Shown here in pieces: positions 28,016-37,826 of a DNA stretch of 64,000 nucleotides; positions within the stretch are counted from its first letter, which is position 1; every line of letters starts with the position of its first letter. This stretch comes from Holophagales bacterium. GTDB lineage: Bacteria; Acidobacteriota; Thermoanaerobaculia; Multivoradales; JAGPDF01. The position numbers and the translations under genes were made by a program. Below the pieces are notes generated by a model. That model was not told where the DNA came from and did no database searches. It was given only the letters and a program-made list of their open reading frames with translations. Where the stretch lies: assembly GCA_016699405.1 (NCBI GenBank), contig CP064972.1:4619501-4683500 (forward strand), in the 5' to 3' direction.

Positions 28016-28080
28016 TCCCTGTCTCCTTGCCCGCCGGGCACTTCAGCCCGGCCGCCTGCCTGAATTTCTCAAGGGCTGCG

Positions 28081-28611
28081 TCAGCCCTGCGGATCCTTCT
28101 GAATTCGGATCTGGTCGAGCACTGCCACGAACGACTGGGGTACCGCGGCAAGCACGCGAGCGAGCCGGACGATGGGCGCCTGCAGCAGGAAGAGGATCTT
28201 GGCGATCAACTCCTCGCGGCTGGGCAGCGAAGCGATCTCCTTCACCGCGGAGGCTTCGACGGCCCGCCCCTCGAGCAAGGCGCCCTTGAACTGAATCGAC
28301 GGGGCGTCCTTGGCGAACTCCGTCAACGCCTTGGCGAGCGCGACCGGGTCCTTGTCGGTGTAAGCGACCGCCGTCGCGCCGGTGAACTGCGAGCGCAACT
28401 GGTCGAGCGGCTTGCCACCGATGGCTCGCAGCGCCAGCGTGTTCTTGACCACGATGTAGCGGCCACCCTGAGCCCGGATACGAGCCCGCAGAGCGGTCAC
28501 CTGGGGAACCGAGATTCCCTGGAAGCCCAGGAGGAACGCATGCTGGGTGTCCGCGAGACCTCCCGCGTAGTCCGCCAGCATCTGGTCCTTGTCTTGACGT
28601 GTGAGGGGCAT
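28081..28611 (-). CDS. rplJ: 50S ribosomal protein L10
   Basis: This 176-aa stalk base binds 23S rRNA and L7/L12 dimers. Motifs are GISVPQVTALRARIRAQGG and VVKNTLALRAI. The C-terminal helix that carries the L7/L12 dimers is present. In E. coli L10-L12 autoregulates through its leader; here only 11 bp separate it from rplA. Confidence 0.96.
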   Translation of the reverse strand: MPLTRQDKDQMLADYAGGLADTQHAFLLGFQGISVPQVTALRARIRAQGGRYIVVKNTLALRAIGGKPLDQLRSQFTGATAVAYTDKDPVALAKALTEFAKDAPSIQFKGALLEGRAVEASAVKEIASLPSREELIAKILFLLQAPIVRLARVLAAVPQSFVAVLDQIRIQKDPQG

Positions 28612-28622
28612 TGAGAGACTCC

Positions 28623-29324
28623 CTACGCTTCCGCGGCGACCAGCGCCGACTCGTCAACCCGGATGCCGGGCCCCATGGTCGTCGAGACCGTCACGGTGCG
28701 GATGAACTTGCCCTTGGCAGCTGCCGGACGAGCCTTGACGATGGCCGCCACCAACGCCTGGGCGTTGGCGAGGAGCTTCTCCGTGCCGAACGACCGCTTG
28801 CCGAAGGGAGCGTGGACGATCCCCGTCTTGTCGACGCGGAACTCGACCTTGCCCGCCTTGATGTCCTGGACCGCCTTGGCGACGTCTGCGGTAACCGTTC
28901 CGGTCTTCGGGTTCGGCATGAGACCCCGCGGTCCGAGGACCTTGCCGAGCCGGCCGACGACCTTCATCATGTCCGGGGCCGCGACCACCGCCTCGAAATC
29001 GAGCCAGCCACCCTCGATCTTCTTGGCGAATTCGTCGCCGCCGACGTACTCGGCACCAGCATCCTCGGCTTCTTTGATCTTCTCGCCGCTGGCGAACACC
29101 AGCACCCGCATCTTCTTGCCGGTTCCATGCGGCAACACGACCGTGCCGCGAACCATCTGGTCGGCATGCTTCGGGTCGACGCCGAGGCGCATGGCGATCT
29201 CGACCGTCTCGTCGAACTTGGCGTAGGCCGTCTCGCCCGCGATGCGGACGGCGTCGGCCAGTGCGTACGAACGCCTCTCGACCTTGTCGGCCGCTTTTCG
29301 GTAGTTCTTTCCGTGGCTGCTCAC
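28623..29324 (-). CDS. rplA: 50S ribosomal protein L1
   Basis: This 233-aa protein of the mobile L1 stalk is usually the translational repressor of the rplKA operon. Diagnostic stretches are GRLGKVLGPRGLMPNPKTGT and the ending RTVTVSTTMGPGIRVD. Confidence 0.97.
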   Translation of the reverse strand: MSSHGKNYRKAADKVERRSYALADAVRIAGETAYAKFDETVEIAMRLGVDPKHADQMVRGTVVLPHGTGKKMRVLVFASGEKIKEAEDAGAEYVGGDEFAKKIEGGWLDFEAVVAAPDMMKVVGRLGKVLGPRGLMPNPKTGTVTADVAKAVQDIKAGKVEFRVDKTGIVHAPFGKRSFGTEKLLANAQALVAAIVKARPAAAKGKFIRTVTVSTTMGPGIRVDESALVAAEA

Positions 29325-29345
29325 GGCAATCTCTCCTCGCCGCCC

Positions 29346-29771
29346 TTAACCCTGGACTTCGATGCCCATCGAGCGGGCGGTTCCTTCGATGATGCGCACG
29401 GCCGCCTCGACGCTGCCCGCGTTGAGGTCCGGCATCTTGGTGCGCGCGATCTCCTCCACCTGGGATTGGGTGACCTTGCCGACCTTGTTGCGGTTCGGCT
29501 GCCCAGAGCCCTTTTGTACCCCGGACGCCCGCAGCAGCAAGATCGCCGCAGGCGGCGTCTTGGTGATGAAGGTGTAGCTGCGGTCGGAGTAGACCGTGAC
29601 CACCACCGGGATGATCAAGCCCTCCTGCCCCTGGGTGCGGGCATTGAAGGTCTTGCAGAAATCCATGATGTTGACACCGGCCTGACCCAGCGCCGGCCCG
29701 ACGGGCGGCGCCGGCGTCGCCTTGCCGGCAGGAATCTGGAGCTTGACCTGCCCCACAACTTTCTTGGCCAT
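29346..29771 (-). CDS. rplK: 50S ribosomal protein L11
   Basis: This 141-aa protein of the GTPase-associated centre has N-terminal GKATPAPPVGPALGQAGVNI, including the proline-rich site bound by thiostrepton, and the C-terminal rRNA-binding domain. It lies 21 bp after nusG. Confidence 0.97.
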   Translation of the reverse strand: MAKKVVGQVKLQIPAGKATPAPPVGPALGQAGVNIMDFCKTFNARTQGQEGLIIPVVVTVYSDRSYTFITKTPPAAILLLRASGVQKGSGQPNRNKVGKVTQSQVEEIARTKMPDLNAGSVEAAVRIIEGTARSMGIEVQG

Positions 29772-29792
29772 GATCGCCTCGCTCGCGAGCGG

Positions 29793-30356
29793 CTAGAACT
29801 TCTGGACCTGCAGGAAATCGAGCTCGACCGGCGTGTGCCGACCGAAGATCGTCACCATCACCTTCAAGGTGTTGCGGTCCAGGTTGATGTCCTCGACCAC
29901 GCCGGTGAAGTTGCTGAAGGGACCGTCGATGATCTTGACCTGCTCGCCCTTCTCGAATACGTACTTGGGCTTCGGCTTCTCGCGCGCGCTGACCACCTGA
30001 CTCAGGATCTGGTCAACCTCGGTCTGCGACAACGGAGTCGGCTTCTTGCCCGTGCCGACGAAACCCGTCACCTTCGGGGTGTTGCGCACCACATGCCACG
30101 CCGCGTCGGACATCTCCATCTCGACGAGGATGTAGCCAGGGAAGAACTTGCGCTGCGTCTCGCGCTTCTTGCCGCCGCGCAGCTCGACGACCGTCTCCAT
30201 CGGAATCCGAACTTCACCGAAGGCATGGCGCATTGCGAGCGCGTCGGCGCGCTGGAGCAACGTCTCCTTCACCCGCTCCTCGAAGCCGGAGTAGGTGTGG
30301 ACGATGTACCAGCGTCGCTCGACTGCCGGCGCCGCTTCGGTTTCGGTGACGGTCAT
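29793..30356 (-). CDS. nusG: Transcription antitermination and pausing factor NusG
   Basis: This 187-aa protein has an N-terminal NGN domain (RRWYIVHTYSGFEERVKETL), the loop KKRETQRKFFPGYILVEMEM, and a C-terminal KOW domain (GEQVKIIDGPFSNFTGVVED). The start MTVTETEAAP at 30354-30356 overlaps the secE stop by 4 bp. Longer frames upstream run into secE and the tRNA and are rejected. Confidence 0.97.
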   Translation of the reverse strand: MTVTETEAAPAVERRWYIVHTYSGFEERVKETLLQRADALAMRHAFGEVRIPMETVVELRGGKKRETQRKFFPGYILVEMEMSDAAWHVVRNTPKVTGFVGTGKKPTPLSQTEVDQILSQVVSAREKPKPKYVFEKGEQVKIIDGPFSNFTGVVEDINLDRNTLKVMVTIFGRHTPVELDFLQVQKF

Positions 30357-30565
30357 GAACCGATGCTCTTGAAGAGCTGGACGATCACCACGTCGGCCAG
30401 CCAGAGATACACGGCGAAGATGACGCTCGCGATCAAGACGACGATCGTGGTGCCCGTCACTTCGTCGCGAGAAGGATAGGAGACCTTCTTCATCTCGGAC
30501 TTGACATCGACGAAGAACTGCCCTATCCCGCCGAAAAAGTCCTTCACCTTCGCCAACACGTTCAT
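30353..30565 (-). CDS. secE: Preprotein translocase subunit SecE
   Basis: This 70-aa protein stabilises SecY. It has an amphipathic N-terminal segment containing VDVKSEMKKVSYPSRDEV and one membrane helix near residues 39-62. The ATG at 30563-30565 is preferred; a GTG three codons earlier is possible. The secE-nusG-rplK order is conserved. Confidence 0.95.
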   Translation of the reverse strand: MNVLAKVKDFFGGIGQFFVDVKSEMKKVSYPSRDEVTGTTIVVLIASVIFAVYLWLADVVIVQLFKSIGS

Positions 30566-30590
30566 ATTTCTCACTTCCGATAAGGCTTGG

Positions 30591-30664
30591 CAGGCCAGGA
30601 GGGATTCGAACCCCCAACATCCGGTTTTGGAGACCGGCGCTCTACCAATTCGAGCTACTGGCCT
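30591..30664 (-). tRNA. tRNA-Trp (anticodon CCA)
   Basis: The acceptor stem AGGCCAG pairs with CTGGCCT, and the anticodon loop reads CTCCAAA, giving CCA. The T arm GGTTCGAATCC is standard. The 3' CCA is not encoded. It lies between tuf copy 2 and secE, a widespread arrangement. Confidence 0.95.
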
Positions 30665-30688
30665 TGATTTCGAGGCTCTCCCTCGCGC

Positions 30689-31894
<1,206 letters not shown>

Positions 31895-31971
31895 GGCGCT
31901 TGCAGTGCCTCCTCGAGCTGGCCGCTCTGCCTGCGGGCGTTGCGGTCGGGCGAACCCTGTGAATCAAACTA

Positions 31972-32046
31972 TGGAGCCCACGATCGGAATCGAACCGATG
32001 ACCCCCTCCTTACCAAGGAGGTGCTCTACCGCTGAGCCACGTGGGC
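31972..32046 (-). tRNA. tRNA-Thr (anticodon GGT)
   Basis: The acceptor GCCCACG pairs with CGTGGGC, with discriminator T and an encoded CCA. The anticodon stem CCTCC/GGAGG closes the loop TTGGTAA, giving GGT. It is the last tRNA before tuf copy 2. Confidence 0.95.
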
Positions 32047-32170
32047 ACGAAGCGAGGGTGAAACCTCCAGCCCCGCCAAACCTTACAATCCTATTCGGCC
32101 ATCCGGGCGCTGTAAAGACCCGAATCGCCGAAGCCCGGAGCCATGACCCGGGTACCCGACGGGGACGACT

Positions 32171-32245
32171 TGGAGCGGGAGACGGGATTCGAACCCGCGA
32201 CCAACAGCTTGGAAGGCTGTGACTCTACCCCTGAGTTACTCCCGC
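32171..32245 (-). tRNA. tRNA-Gly (anticodon TCC)
   Basis: The acceptor GCGGGAG pairs with CTCCCGC, with an encoded CCA. The stem ACAGC/GCTGT closes the loop CTTCCAA, giving TCC. It is the third tRNA in the Thr-Tyr-Gly-Thr cluster. Confidence 0.95.
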
Positions 32246-32255
32246 AGAAGAAAAC

Positions 32256-32343
32256 TGGTGGAGGCGGATGGATTTGAACCACCGTAGGGCTTAAGCCCGG
32301 CAGATTTACAGTCTGCTGCCATTGACCGCTCGGCCACACCTCC
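32256..32343 (-). tRNA. tRNA-Tyr (anticodon GTA)
   Basis: This 88-base class II tRNA has a long variable arm. The acceptor GGAGGTG pairs with CGCCTCC (one G-U pair), and CCA is encoded. The loop CTGTAAA gives anticodon GTA. Confidence 0.95.
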
Positions 32344-32358
32344 CTGAATCCCATCCCC

Positions 32359-32433
32359 TGGAGCCGGCACTCGGAATCGAACCGAGGACCTACTGTTTAC
32401 AAGACAGTTGCTCTGCCCCTGAGCTATGCCGGC
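32359..32433 (-). tRNA. tRNA-Thr (anticodon TGT)
   Basis: The acceptor GCCGGCA pairs with TGCCGGC, with an encoded CCA. The stem ACTGT/ACAGT closes the loop CTTGTAA, giving TGT. It is the first tRNA of the cluster; a possible promoter lies at 32482-32511. Confidence 0.95.
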
Positions 32434-32481
32434 CGACACCCCACGGAATTCCAGGAATCCCGTCCGGGGCGAGGGTCTTTT

Positions 32482-32511
32482 AGTCTACCCTGAGCGCTCG
32501 TCGTCCCGCAA
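32482..32511 (-). promoter_or_regulatory. Possible promoter of the tRNA-tuf cluster
   Basis: On the minus strand TTGCGG (32511-32506) and TAGACT (32487-32482) are 18 bases apart, inside the 3' end of rlmB. Transcription would begin about 40 bases before the first tRNA. The -10 is good and the -35 partial, so this is a moderate call. Confidence 0.4.
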
Positions 32512-33261
32512 GACCCTGGCCGGCGACTCTTCGGGTGCAGGTCGCTTCCCTCGCCGCCCCGCCCGACGCTGGCGCACTGCCTCGTACAGTGCGGCAGCGG
32601 CGGCCGTGGCGACGTTCAACGATTCGACCCGACCGAGCATCGGCAAGCCGACCAGCGCATCGCACGATCGCTGGGTCAGCGATCGCAGCCCGCTCCCTTC
32701 TCCACCGAGGCAGAGCAGGACCTTTCCGGTCAGATCCACCTCCCAGGGTGCCACCCCTCCGGCAGCCAATCCGTAGACCCAGAACCCTGCGCGCTTGTGC
32801 TCGGCGATGGCACTGGCGGCATTCGGCACTCGACTGAGGGGTAGCCACTCGCTCGCGCCAGCCGACGCCTTCACGGCCACGGCCGAGAGAGGTGCCGAGC
32901 CGCGATCGCGGATCAGCACTTCACCGACGCCTGCACCCTCGCACACGCGCAGGATCGCGCCGAGGTTGCGCGGATCCTGGACATCTTCGAGCAACACCTG
33001 GAGGTCCGGGTCTCCGCCCCGACGCCGTTCGGCCGTCCCTCGCAATCGGAGCAGGAACCCGTTGTCGACCCCACGACTCTCCGCATGGAGCTCTTCGTCG
33101 GACACGATCCGCACCGGGATTCCCGCCTCCCGACAGAGCGCCTCGATCTCCTGGCGCCGCGCACCCGAACGGCCACGCGCGATCCGGACCTCGACGACAT
33201 CGGCGGCACGCCGCCTGAGTGCCTCGCGAACGGGATGAAACCCGAAGAGCGGCGCTGTCAC
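32485..33261 (-). CDS. rlmB: 23S rRNA (guanosine-2'-O)-methyltransferase, RlmB/TrmH family
   Basis: This 258-aa SpoU-family enzyme has an N-terminal substrate-binding domain (GFHPVREALRR) and a C-terminal trefoil-knot SAM domain. Motifs are LEDVQDPRNLGAILRVCEGA, LCLGGEGSGLR and LPMLGRVESLNVATAAAAAL. It most likely methylates G2251-type sites in the P loop; other TrmH targets cannot be excluded. It overlaps ispF by 4 bp. Confidence 0.9.
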   Translation of the reverse strand: MTAPLFGFHPVREALRRRAADVVEVRIARGRSGARRQEIEALCREAGIPVRIVSDEELHAESRGVDNGFLLRLRGTAERRRGGDPDLQVLLEDVQDPRNLGAILRVCEGAGVGEVLIRDRGSAPLSAVAVKASAGASEWLPLSRVPNAASAIAEHKRAGFWVYGLAAGGVAPWEVDLTGKVLLCLGGEGSGLRSLTQRSCDALVGLPMLGRVESLNVATAAAAALYEAVRQRRAGRRGKRPAPEESPARVLRDDERSG

Positions 33262-33764
33262 GGTCGACGACCCGCCAGCAAGACGACCGCCATCGCTGCC
33301 ATCCCCTCTTCCCGGCCCACCGCGCCGAGTCGCTCGTTGGTGGTCGCCTTGACTCCGACCTCGGCAACCGAAAGGCCCGTCGCTGCCGCGATGCGTTCGC
33401 GCATCGCCTGGCGATGCGGGGCGATGCGGGGAGCCTCGGCGATGAGCGTGAGGTCGCAGTTGACCAGGCTGAAGCCGGCCTGACCGACCTTCTCCATCAC
33501 CAGACGCAACAGATCGACGCTGTCGGCATCCTTCCAGCGTCGATCTCCCGGAGGAAAGTGATCCCCGAGATCCCCAAGACCGGCGGCACCGAGCAACGCA
33601 TCGCAGAGGGCGTGAAGAAGCACGTCAGCGTCGCTGTGCCCGTCGAGGCCGCGATCGTGCGGGATCTCGACCCCTCCAAGGACCAGTCGTCTCCCCGCGA
33701 CGAGGCGGTGCACATCGTAGCCGAGCCCCACGCGGACCTGCTGCAGAGCCGTTTCGCCGCTCAC
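33258..33764 (-). CDS. ispF: 2-C-methyl-D-erythritol 2,4-cyclodiphosphate synthase
   Basis: This enzyme forms the cyclic diphosphate in the MEP isoprenoid pathway. The zinc ligands sit in GLGYDVHRL and DGHSDADVLLHA. The GTG at 33762-33764 is chosen because a GGAG sequence sits 6 bases upstream; a TTG 12 bases earlier is also possible. It follows ispD by about 45 bp and overlaps rlmB, forming a small operon. Confidence 0.93.
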   Translation of the reverse strand: MSGETALQQVRVGLGYDVHRLVAGRRLVLGGVEIPHDRGLDGHSDADVLLHALCDALLGAAGLGDLGDHFPPGDRRWKDADSVDLLRLVMEKVGQAGFSLVNCDLTLIAEAPRIAPHRQAMRERIAAATGLSVAEVGVKATTNERLGAVGREEGMAAMAVVLLAGRRP

Positions 33765-33810
33765 CTGGAGCTCCAACTCTTGTCACGACAAGAACCGGCC
33801 ACGCGGTGCG

Positions 33811-34491
33811 TCATGCGCGATCTCCAAGGAGTGCCGTCATTCGTGCCAGGTCAGCCGGGAAAGTTAGCTTCGGATTGGCGTAGCGCGCATAGACCGCCCG
33901 GATTTCGATGCCACCGAGACGCTCCACAGCCGCCGACTCGTCGGTCTCGTCTCGACCCTCCTGCAGCGCTGCGGCGAAGGCTCGCGTCAGCAGATCGCGG
34001 CGAAAGACCTGGGGCGTCTCGGCACGAAAGAGCGCCCGACGATCGACGGTCGCGACGATCCGCTCCGCCTCGAGGCGCTTGACGGTATCGGAGATCGCCC
34101 GGCCAAGCACCGCCGCACCGGATTCGCGGGCCGCCGCGATCACCGCCGCGAGGTCTTCCCGAGCCGTCGCCGGTCGAGCTCCGTCGTGAACGATCACGAG
34201 GTCGTCCTCGGAACCGGGAGTCGCCGCCAAGCAGGCGACAACCGACTGCTGGCGGGTGGCGCCGCCGTCGACGCGAGTCACGCGCTCGGCCGGGAGATTC
34301 CAGGCCTGCACCGGCAACTCGACCCCCGCAGGGAGCGCCACGGTCAACCAGGCCGGCCCGAGCTCGAGGAGCCGCTCCAGCGTCCACTGCAGCACCGGTC
34401 GGTCGCCGACCGACAGGAGTTGCTTCGGCTGGGCAGCACCGAATCGCTCGCCCCGACCGCCGGCGGGAACCAGGACGACCAGACTGCCCAC
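33811..34491 (-). CDS. ispD: 2-C-methyl-D-erythritol 4-phosphate cytidylyltransferase
   Basis: This 226-aa enzyme catalyses the third step of the MEP pathway. The CTP-binding motif PAGGRGERFGAAQPKQLL is near residue 9, followed by DGGATRQQSV and VHDGARP. The GTG at 34489-34491 is preferred because earlier starts overlap frr. Adjacent ispD and ispF are common. Confidence 0.92.
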   Translation of the reverse strand: MGSLVVLVPAGGRGERFGAAQPKQLLSVGDRPVLQWTLERLLELGPAWLTVALPAGVELPVQAWNLPAERVTRVDGGATRQQSVVACLAATPGSEDDLVIVHDGARPATAREDLAAVIAAARESGAAVLGRAISDTVKRLEAERIVATVDRRALFRAETPQVFRRDLLTRAFAAALQEGRDETDESAAVERLGGIEIRAVYARYANPKLTFPADLARMTALLGDRA

Positions 34492-34513
34492 AGCCCAGGG
34501 ACTTCCGCCGCCG

Positions 34514-35068
34514 TCAGACGGCGAGAATGTCCTTTTCCTTGTGTTCCAGAGTGTGCTGGATCTCGGCGATGTAGCGGTCGTGGAGCTTCTGGATCTCGTC
34601 GAGCCCGCGCCGCTCGTCATCCTGACCGAGCTGATGCTCGCGCTCCATCTTCTTCAAACGCTCGTTGCCGTCACGACGTGACTGGCGTACGCCGTTGCGC
34701 GCCGTCTCGGCGAGGTCGTGCGCCTTCTTGACGAGCTCCTTGCGGCGATCCTCGGTCAGCGAGGGCACCGGAATGCGAACGACCTTCCCGTCGCTGGCAG
34801 GATTCAGCCCGAGATCGGACTTGCGAATGGCCCGCTCGATCGCCGGAATCTGGCTCGCGTCCCACGGCTGCGCCAGCAGCATCGAGGCATCCGCGACCGA
34901 AAGCGTCGCCACCTGCTTGAGCGGCGTCGGCGTCCCGAAGTAGTCGACCATCAGGCCGTCGAGGAGCTGAAGCGAGGCCCGGCCCGTCCGGATGTGCTTG
35001 AGCTCATGGTGGAAGTGGTCCAGCGCCTGCTTCATGTGAAGCTCGACCTCGGCGAAGATCTCCTTCAT
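34514..35068 (-). CDS. frr: Ribosome recycling factor
   Basis: This 184-aa tRNA-shaped factor splits post-termination ribosomes with EF-G. Typical motifs are LKHIRTGRASLQLLDGLMVD and VRIPVPSLTEDRRKELVKKA. The pyrH-frr pair follows tsf, as in many bacteria. Confidence 0.97.
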   Translation of the reverse strand: MKEIFAEVELHMKQALDHFHHELKHIRTGRASLQLLDGLMVDYFGTPTPLKQVATLSVADASMLLAQPWDASQIPAIERAIRKSDLGLNPASDGKVVRIPVPSLTEDRRKELVKKAHDLAETARNGVRQSRRDGNERLKKMEREHQLGQDDERRGLDEIQKLHDRYIAEIQHTLEHKEKDILAV

Positions 35069-35103
35069 GGCCCTTCCTCCCGTGCTCGCCGGGTTCGCTC
35101 GAG

Positions 35104-35838
35104 CTACGCCGACTCGGCCGGGGTTCGCACCAGCGACCCGACCGCCTCACCGCAAACCACTCGGCGGATGTTGCCCGGCACTGTCATGTTGAAGATGGCG
35201 ATCGGCAGACCGTTGTCGCGACACAGGCTCACGGCGGACGAGTCCATCACCCGCAGGTTCTTCTCCAGAACCGACTGGTGGGTGAGCTCGCGCAGCAGGA
35301 TTGCTCCGGGATCGAGCCGCGGATCCGCGGTATAGACACCGTCGACTCGCGTCCCCTTGAGCAGCGCCATGGCGTGGATCTCGTTGGCGCGCAGGGCCGC
35401 CGCGGTGTCGGTGGTGAAGAACGGGTTCCCGGTTCCGGCGGCGAAGATCACCGCCCGCCCCTTCTCGAGGTGCCGGATCGCCCGCCTGCGGATGAACGGC
35501 TCGGCCACAGCCCGGATGTCGATGGCCGTCTGCACTCGCGTCGGAACGCCTCTCTTCTCGAGGGCGTCCTGCACCGCCAAGGCATTGATCACCGTTCCGA
35601 GCATCCCCATGTAGTCGCCGGTGACTCGGTCGAGGCCGCGGTGGCTCGCGGCCACTCCCCGAATGATGTTACCGCCACCGATGACGACGGCAACCTGCAC
35701 GCCGAGACGATGGACCTCCGCGATCTCGCTGGCAACTGCGACGACGATCGCTTCGTCGATCCCGAAGCTCTGCGAGCCCATCAGGGCCTCGCCCGACAGC
35801 TTCAGGAGAATCCGCGAGTACACCGGGACGTCAGCCAT
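35104..35838 (-). CDS. pyrH: UMP kinase
   Basis: This 244-aa amino-acid-kinase-fold enzyme phosphorylates UMP to UDP. Motifs are RILLKLSGEALMG near the start, VVIGGGNIIRG, and GTGNPFFTTDTAAALRA. The start MADVPVYS at 35836-35838 is the first that does not enter tsf. Confidence 0.96.
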   Translation of the reverse strand: MADVPVYSRILLKLSGEALMGSQSFGIDEAIVVAVASEIAEVHRLGVQVAVVIGGGNIIRGVAASHRGLDRVTGDYMGMLGTVINALAVQDALEKRGVPTRVQTAIDIRAVAEPFIRRRAIRHLEKGRAVIFAAGTGNPFFTTDTAAALRANEIHAMALLKGTRVDGVYTADPRLDPGAILLRELTHQSVLEKNLRVMDSSAVSLCRDNGLPIAIFNMTVPGNIRRVVCGEAVGSLVRTPAESA

Positions 35839-35887
35839 GTGGGACCTTTCGTCGACCGAGCACTTCGAGGTCGCGGAGGTAGGGAGA

Positions 35888-36541
35888 CTACTTGCCGGCG
35901 ACAGCCTGCGCCACTTCCTGGGCGAGGTCGGTCGAGCGCTTCTCGAGCCCCTCACCCAGCTTGAAGCGGACGAAGCGCCGGATCTTGATGTTCTCGCCGA
36001 TCTTCCCGACCTTCTCGGCGATCAGCTGCCCGACCGTCTGGTCCGGGTTCTTGACGAACGCCTGCTCGGTCAACACGGCCTCGCCGTAGAACTTCTCGAG
36101 CTTGCCCTCGATCATCTTCTCGATGACCGCAGGCGGCTTGCCCGAGGCGAGCGCCTGCTCCCGATAGATCGCCTTCTCACGCTCCAGCACGTCGGCGGTC
36201 ACTTCTTCGCGCGCGGCGAAGCGCGGGTCGGCCGCGGCGATGTGCATCGCGATGTCGTGCACCAGCGCCAGGAACTCCTCCGTGCGAGCCACGAAGTCGG
36301 TCTCGCAATTGACCTCGACGAGCACGCCAAGCTTGCCGCCGCCGTGAATGTACGAGCCGACGACACCTTCGGAAGCGATCCGACCCGCCTTCTTGGCAGC
36401 CGAGGCGAGCCCCTTCTTGCGCAGAAAGTCGATCGCCTTCTCCATGTCGCCGTCGGACTCGGCGAGAGCGGCCTTGCAATCCATCATCGGGGCACTGGTG
36501 CGCTCCCGGAGCTCTTTGACCATCTGGGCACTGACTTGCAT
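35888..36541 (-). CDS. tsf: Elongation factor Ts
   Basis: This 217-aa nucleotide-exchange factor for EF-Tu starts with the UBA-like domain MQVSAQMVKELRERTSAPMM and the DCKAAL motif. The coiled-coil and dimerisation subdomains are shorter than in E. coli (283 aa), within the range of many phyla. It is paired with rpsB. Confidence 0.96.
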   Translation of the reverse strand: MQVSAQMVKELRERTSAPMMDCKAALAESDGDMEKAIDFLRKKGLASAAKKAGRIASEGVVGSYIHGGGKLGVLVEVNCETDFVARTEEFLALVHDIAMHIAAADPRFAAREEVTADVLEREKAIYREQALASGKPPAVIEKMIEGKLEKFYGEAVLTEQAFVKNPDQTVGQLIAEKVGKIGENIKIRRFVRFKLGEGLEKRSTDLAQEVAQAVAGK

Positions 36542-36630
36542 GAGGTTCTCCTGTGAAACGCCAGCCGGACTCTCGACGAGGAGCGTCCGGCCGGCACATC
36601 AGAGACGGGGGCTCAGGCCCCCGGTCTCCG

Positions 36631-37407
36631 TCAGTTCGCGGGGGCGGCGGATGGGCTGTCGCCAGCCGCCCCGGATTCCGGCGCCGCCAGGTCAGCGTCC
36701 TTGGCCTCGATCTGCGCCTGCTGCTCGAGGCGCGAGCGCCCCTCGAGATAGGCATCGGCGATGCGCGAGGTGAACAGGCGGATCGTCCGGATGGCGTCGT
36801 CGTTGCCCGGGATGACGTAGTCGACGAGCTCCGGGTCGCAGTTGGTGTCGACGATGCCGATGACCGGGATGCCGAGCTTGTTCGCCTCGGCGACGGCGAT
36901 GTCTTCCTTCTTCGGATCGACGATGAAGAGCGCGTCCGGCAACTGCTCGAGCTCGCGGATGCCGGCGAGGTTCTTCTGCATCCGCTGGCGCTCGCGATCC
37001 ATGCGCAGCCGCTCCTTCTTCGTCGTCGCACCGTGCTCGTCGGCGAGCTTGGCCTCGATCTCCTTGAGGCGCTCGATCGACGTGCGCAGCGTCACGAAGT
37101 TCGTCAACGTGCCACCCAGCCAGCGATGGGTCATGTAGAACTGGCCGCAGCGCGCCGCCTCTTCGGCGACTGCTTCCTGCGCCTGCCGCTTCGTACCGAC
37201 GAAGAGGATCCGCCGGCCGTCGGCCCCGAGCTGGCGGACGAACTCGGCCGCCTCGCGGAAGAGCCGCAGCGTTTTCGCCAGATCGATGATGTAGATGCCG
37301 TTGCGCTTGCCGAAGATGTAGGGCTTCATCTTCGGGTTCCAGCGCCGCGTCTGGTGTCCGAAGTGGACACCCGCCTCGAGGAGCTCCTTCATGCCGATGT
37401 CGACCAC
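36631..37407 (-). CDS. rpsB: 30S ribosomal protein S2
   Basis: This 258-aa protein starts MVDIGMKELLEAGVHFGHQT and contains NPKMKPYIFGKRNGIYIIDL, both diagnostic. It ends with an Ala/Ser-rich low-complexity tail (residues 240-258). It follows rpsI by 12 bp. Confidence 0.97.
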   Translation of the reverse strand: MVDIGMKELLEAGVHFGHQTRRWNPKMKPYIFGKRNGIYIIDLAKTLRLFREAAEFVRQLGADGRRILFVGTKRQAQEAVAEEAARCGQFYMTHRWLGGTLTNFVTLRTSIERLKEIEAKLADEHGATTKKERLRMDRERQRMQKNLAGIRELEQLPDALFIVDPKKEDIAVAEANKLGIPVIGIVDTNCDPELVDYVIPGNDDAIRTIRLFTSRIADAYLEGRSRLEQQAQIEAKDADLAAPESGAAGDSPSAAPAN

Positions 37408-37419
37408 GACGACTCCTCC

Positions 37420-37812
37420 TTAGCGCTTGCTGAACTGGAAGCGGGCGCGTGCGCCCTTCTGACCGTACTTCTTCCGCTCCTTGCGGCGCGGGTCGCGAGT
37501 GAGGAATCCGGCCGACTTCAGCCGCTCACGGAGCTCAGGATTGAACACGAGCAGCGCTCGGCTGATGCCGTGCCGGATCGCTCCGGCCTGACCGGCCATG
37601 CCGCCGCCCTCGACGTTGACCGAGATGTCGAATCGCTCGCCGCTCTCGGTCAGCACGAGGGGCTGACGGATCACCATGCGCAGGGTCTCGCTCGGGAAGT
37701 AGCCCTCGAGGGGCCGGTCGTTGACCACCAGCGCACCCGCACCGGGCCGCAGGTACACCCGAGCGGTTGCCGTCTTGCGGCGGCCGGTGCCGTAGAACGT
37801 CTCTTCGCTCAA
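37420..37812 (-). CDS. rpsI: 30S ribosomal protein S9
   Basis: This 130-aa protein has the C-terminus KKYGQKGARARFQFSKR, which reaches the P-site tRNA. The start is assigned to TTG (37810-37812) because AAGGAG lies 8 bases upstream and the length then matches the family; no ATG or GTG is available nearby. It is 14 bp after rplM. Confidence 0.95.
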   Translation of the reverse strand: MSEETFYGTGRRKTATARVYLRPGAGALVVNDRPLEGYFPSETLRMVIRQPLVLTESGERFDISVNVEGGGMAGQAGAIRHGISRALLVFNPELRERLKSAGFLTRDPRRKERKKYGQKGARARFQFSKR

Positions 37813-37826
37813 GCTCTTCTCCTTGA